From an uncultured Burkholderiales bacterium (GTDB lineage Bacteria > Pseudomonadota > Gammaproteobacteria > Burkholderiales > Burkholderiaceae_C), in assembly GCA_937897495.1 (NCBI GenBank), contig CALCBL010000419.1, forward strand, positions 1-6,239: a stretch of 6,239 bases of DNA. The letters run 5' to 3'. Made by a program: the position numbers and the translations under genes. The notes beneath the pieces are model-generated. The model did no database searches and was not told the origin of the DNA. It worked only from the letters and a program-made list of their open reading frames with translations. This document shows positions 5,704 through 6,239 of the stretch, piece after piece. The number at the start of each line of letters is the position of its first letter. Positions within the stretch are counted from its first letter, which is position 1.

Positions 5704-6239
5704 TCAAGCTCCTGCGTGCACGTGCGTTTGGCGGGATTGCTTTTGCAACTGCACCAACTCGGCAATGCCCTTTTCGGCCAACGCCAACAAACTGTCCATT
5801 TCTTTGCGAGTAAAAGCCACGCCTTCTGCCGTGCCCTGCACTTCCACAAAATTGCCTGCACCCGTCATGACCACATTCATGTCGGTGTCGCACGAAGAGT
5901 CTTCGGTGTAATCCAAATCAAGCAAGGCAGTGCCATCTTTTAAGCCAACAGAAATGGCTGCGACCGAATCCAAAATAGGGGACTCTGTCAACTTGCCATG
6001 GTGAATGAGCCAATCCACCGCATCTTGGGCCGCCACAAAGGCACCCGTGATGCTGGCCGTGCGCGTGCCGCCATCGGCTTGCAGCACATCGCAATCGAGG
6101 TGAATGGTGCGCTCGCCTAATTTTTTCAAATCAAACACAGCGCGCATGGACCGACCGATCAGGCGTTGAATTTCTTGAGTGCGACCACTTTGTTTGCCAC
6201 GCGCGGCTTCGCGATCGCCGCGGGTGTGAAGATCGGAAG
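5704..6239 (-). CDS. rph: RNase PH (5' end missing at right edge)
   Basis: Phosphate-dependent 3'-to-5' exoribonuclease that trims the 3' ends of tRNA precursors and other RNAs; the family forms a hexameric ring in the cytoplasm. About 177 codons are visible out of a usual 238-240, so the first 60-70 residues lie outside. Visible family stretches, in order, are [40 protein letters not shown] (phosphate-binding Arg in GGTRT), [19 protein letters not shown] and [12 protein letters not shown]. The C-terminus [11 protein letters not shown] is not conserved. The ATG at 6145-6147 is internal, as homology continues upstream of it. It is followed 4 bases later by rdgB, as the first visible gene of the operon. 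The last ten bases (6230-6239) match a sequencing adapter, so the outermost codons are doubtful: the family motif STHTR reads here as SDLHTR. Confidence 0.93.
   Translation of the reverse strand, partial: SDLHTRGDREAARGKQSGRTQEIQRLIGRSMRAVFDLKKLGERTIHLDCDVLQADGGTRTASITGAFVAAQDAVDWLIHHGKLTESPILDSVAAISVGLKDGTALLDLDYTEDSSCDTDMNVVMTGAGNFVEVQGTAEGVAFTRKEMDSLLALAEKGIAELVQLQKQSRQTHVHAGA
6230..6239. other. Probable Illumina adapter remnant at the window end
   Basis: The final ten bases, AGATCGGAAG, equal the first ten bases of the common Illumina TruSeq adapter and run exactly to the end. The RNase PH translation agrees with the family up to the base before this block ([12 protein letters not shown]) and departs inside it, with D-L where S-T is expected. 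A chance match of ten bases exactly at the end is unlikely. If true, genuine sequence ends at 6229. Confidence 0.6.

Noticed and set aside
5700..5861. Longer RdgB starting at 5861
   Set aside because: It would overlap the conserved end of rph, and the conserved RdgB N-terminus begins at ATG 5699 with a proper ribosome binding site.
1..6239. tRNA or rRNA genes, CRISPR arrays, insertion sequences, phage genes
   Set aside because: Reading both strands showed no repeat-spacer pattern, transposase or integrase motif, or structural RNA signature; almost all bases are in conserved coding frames.

Overview
The window looks like a fragment of a beta-proteobacterial chromosome, most likely Burkholderiales and probably Comamonadaceae-like. 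This rests on the compact rph-rdgB-hemW order and on the wording of the RdgB and HemW proteins, recalled from memory of those families; no search was run. Base composition is moderate and similar across the window. There are seven genes, two of them cut by the window edges. No RNA genes, CRISPR arrays, insertion sequences or phage genes were seen.

Left block, minus strand (1-944): the N-terminal part of ccmA, the ATPase of the CcmAB exporter used in cytochrome c maturation, runs off the left edge. Upstream of it lies an unrecognised 152-residue protein with one membrane segment and a long charged helical region. A clear intrinsic terminator separates the two, so they are probably not one simple operon.

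Middle block, plus strand (1081-3860): a complete 781-residue molybdopterin-binding (large) subunit of the xanthine dehydrogenase / CoxL-like family starts at a GTG with a good ribosome binding site. It reads divergently from the membrane protein. Its usual FeS and FAD partner subunits are not encoded next to it. After it comes a 122-residue MarR-type winged-helix protein with almost no ribosome binding site.

Right block, minus strand (3891-6239): rph (RNase PH, 5' end missing), rdgB (dITP/XTP pyrophosphatase) and hemW (heme chaperone) form a tight operon with junctions of 4 and 0 bases. It ends at an intrinsic terminator inside the 30-base gap facing the convergent MarR-type gene.

The last ten bases equal the start of the common Illumina adapter, and the RNase PH reading departs from the family there, so the right edge is probably a library artefact. 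I see no convincing new multi-gene system. The best leads are the orphan molybdoenzyme subunit with its adjacent regulator, the unknown membrane protein next to ccmA, and the divergent control region between them.
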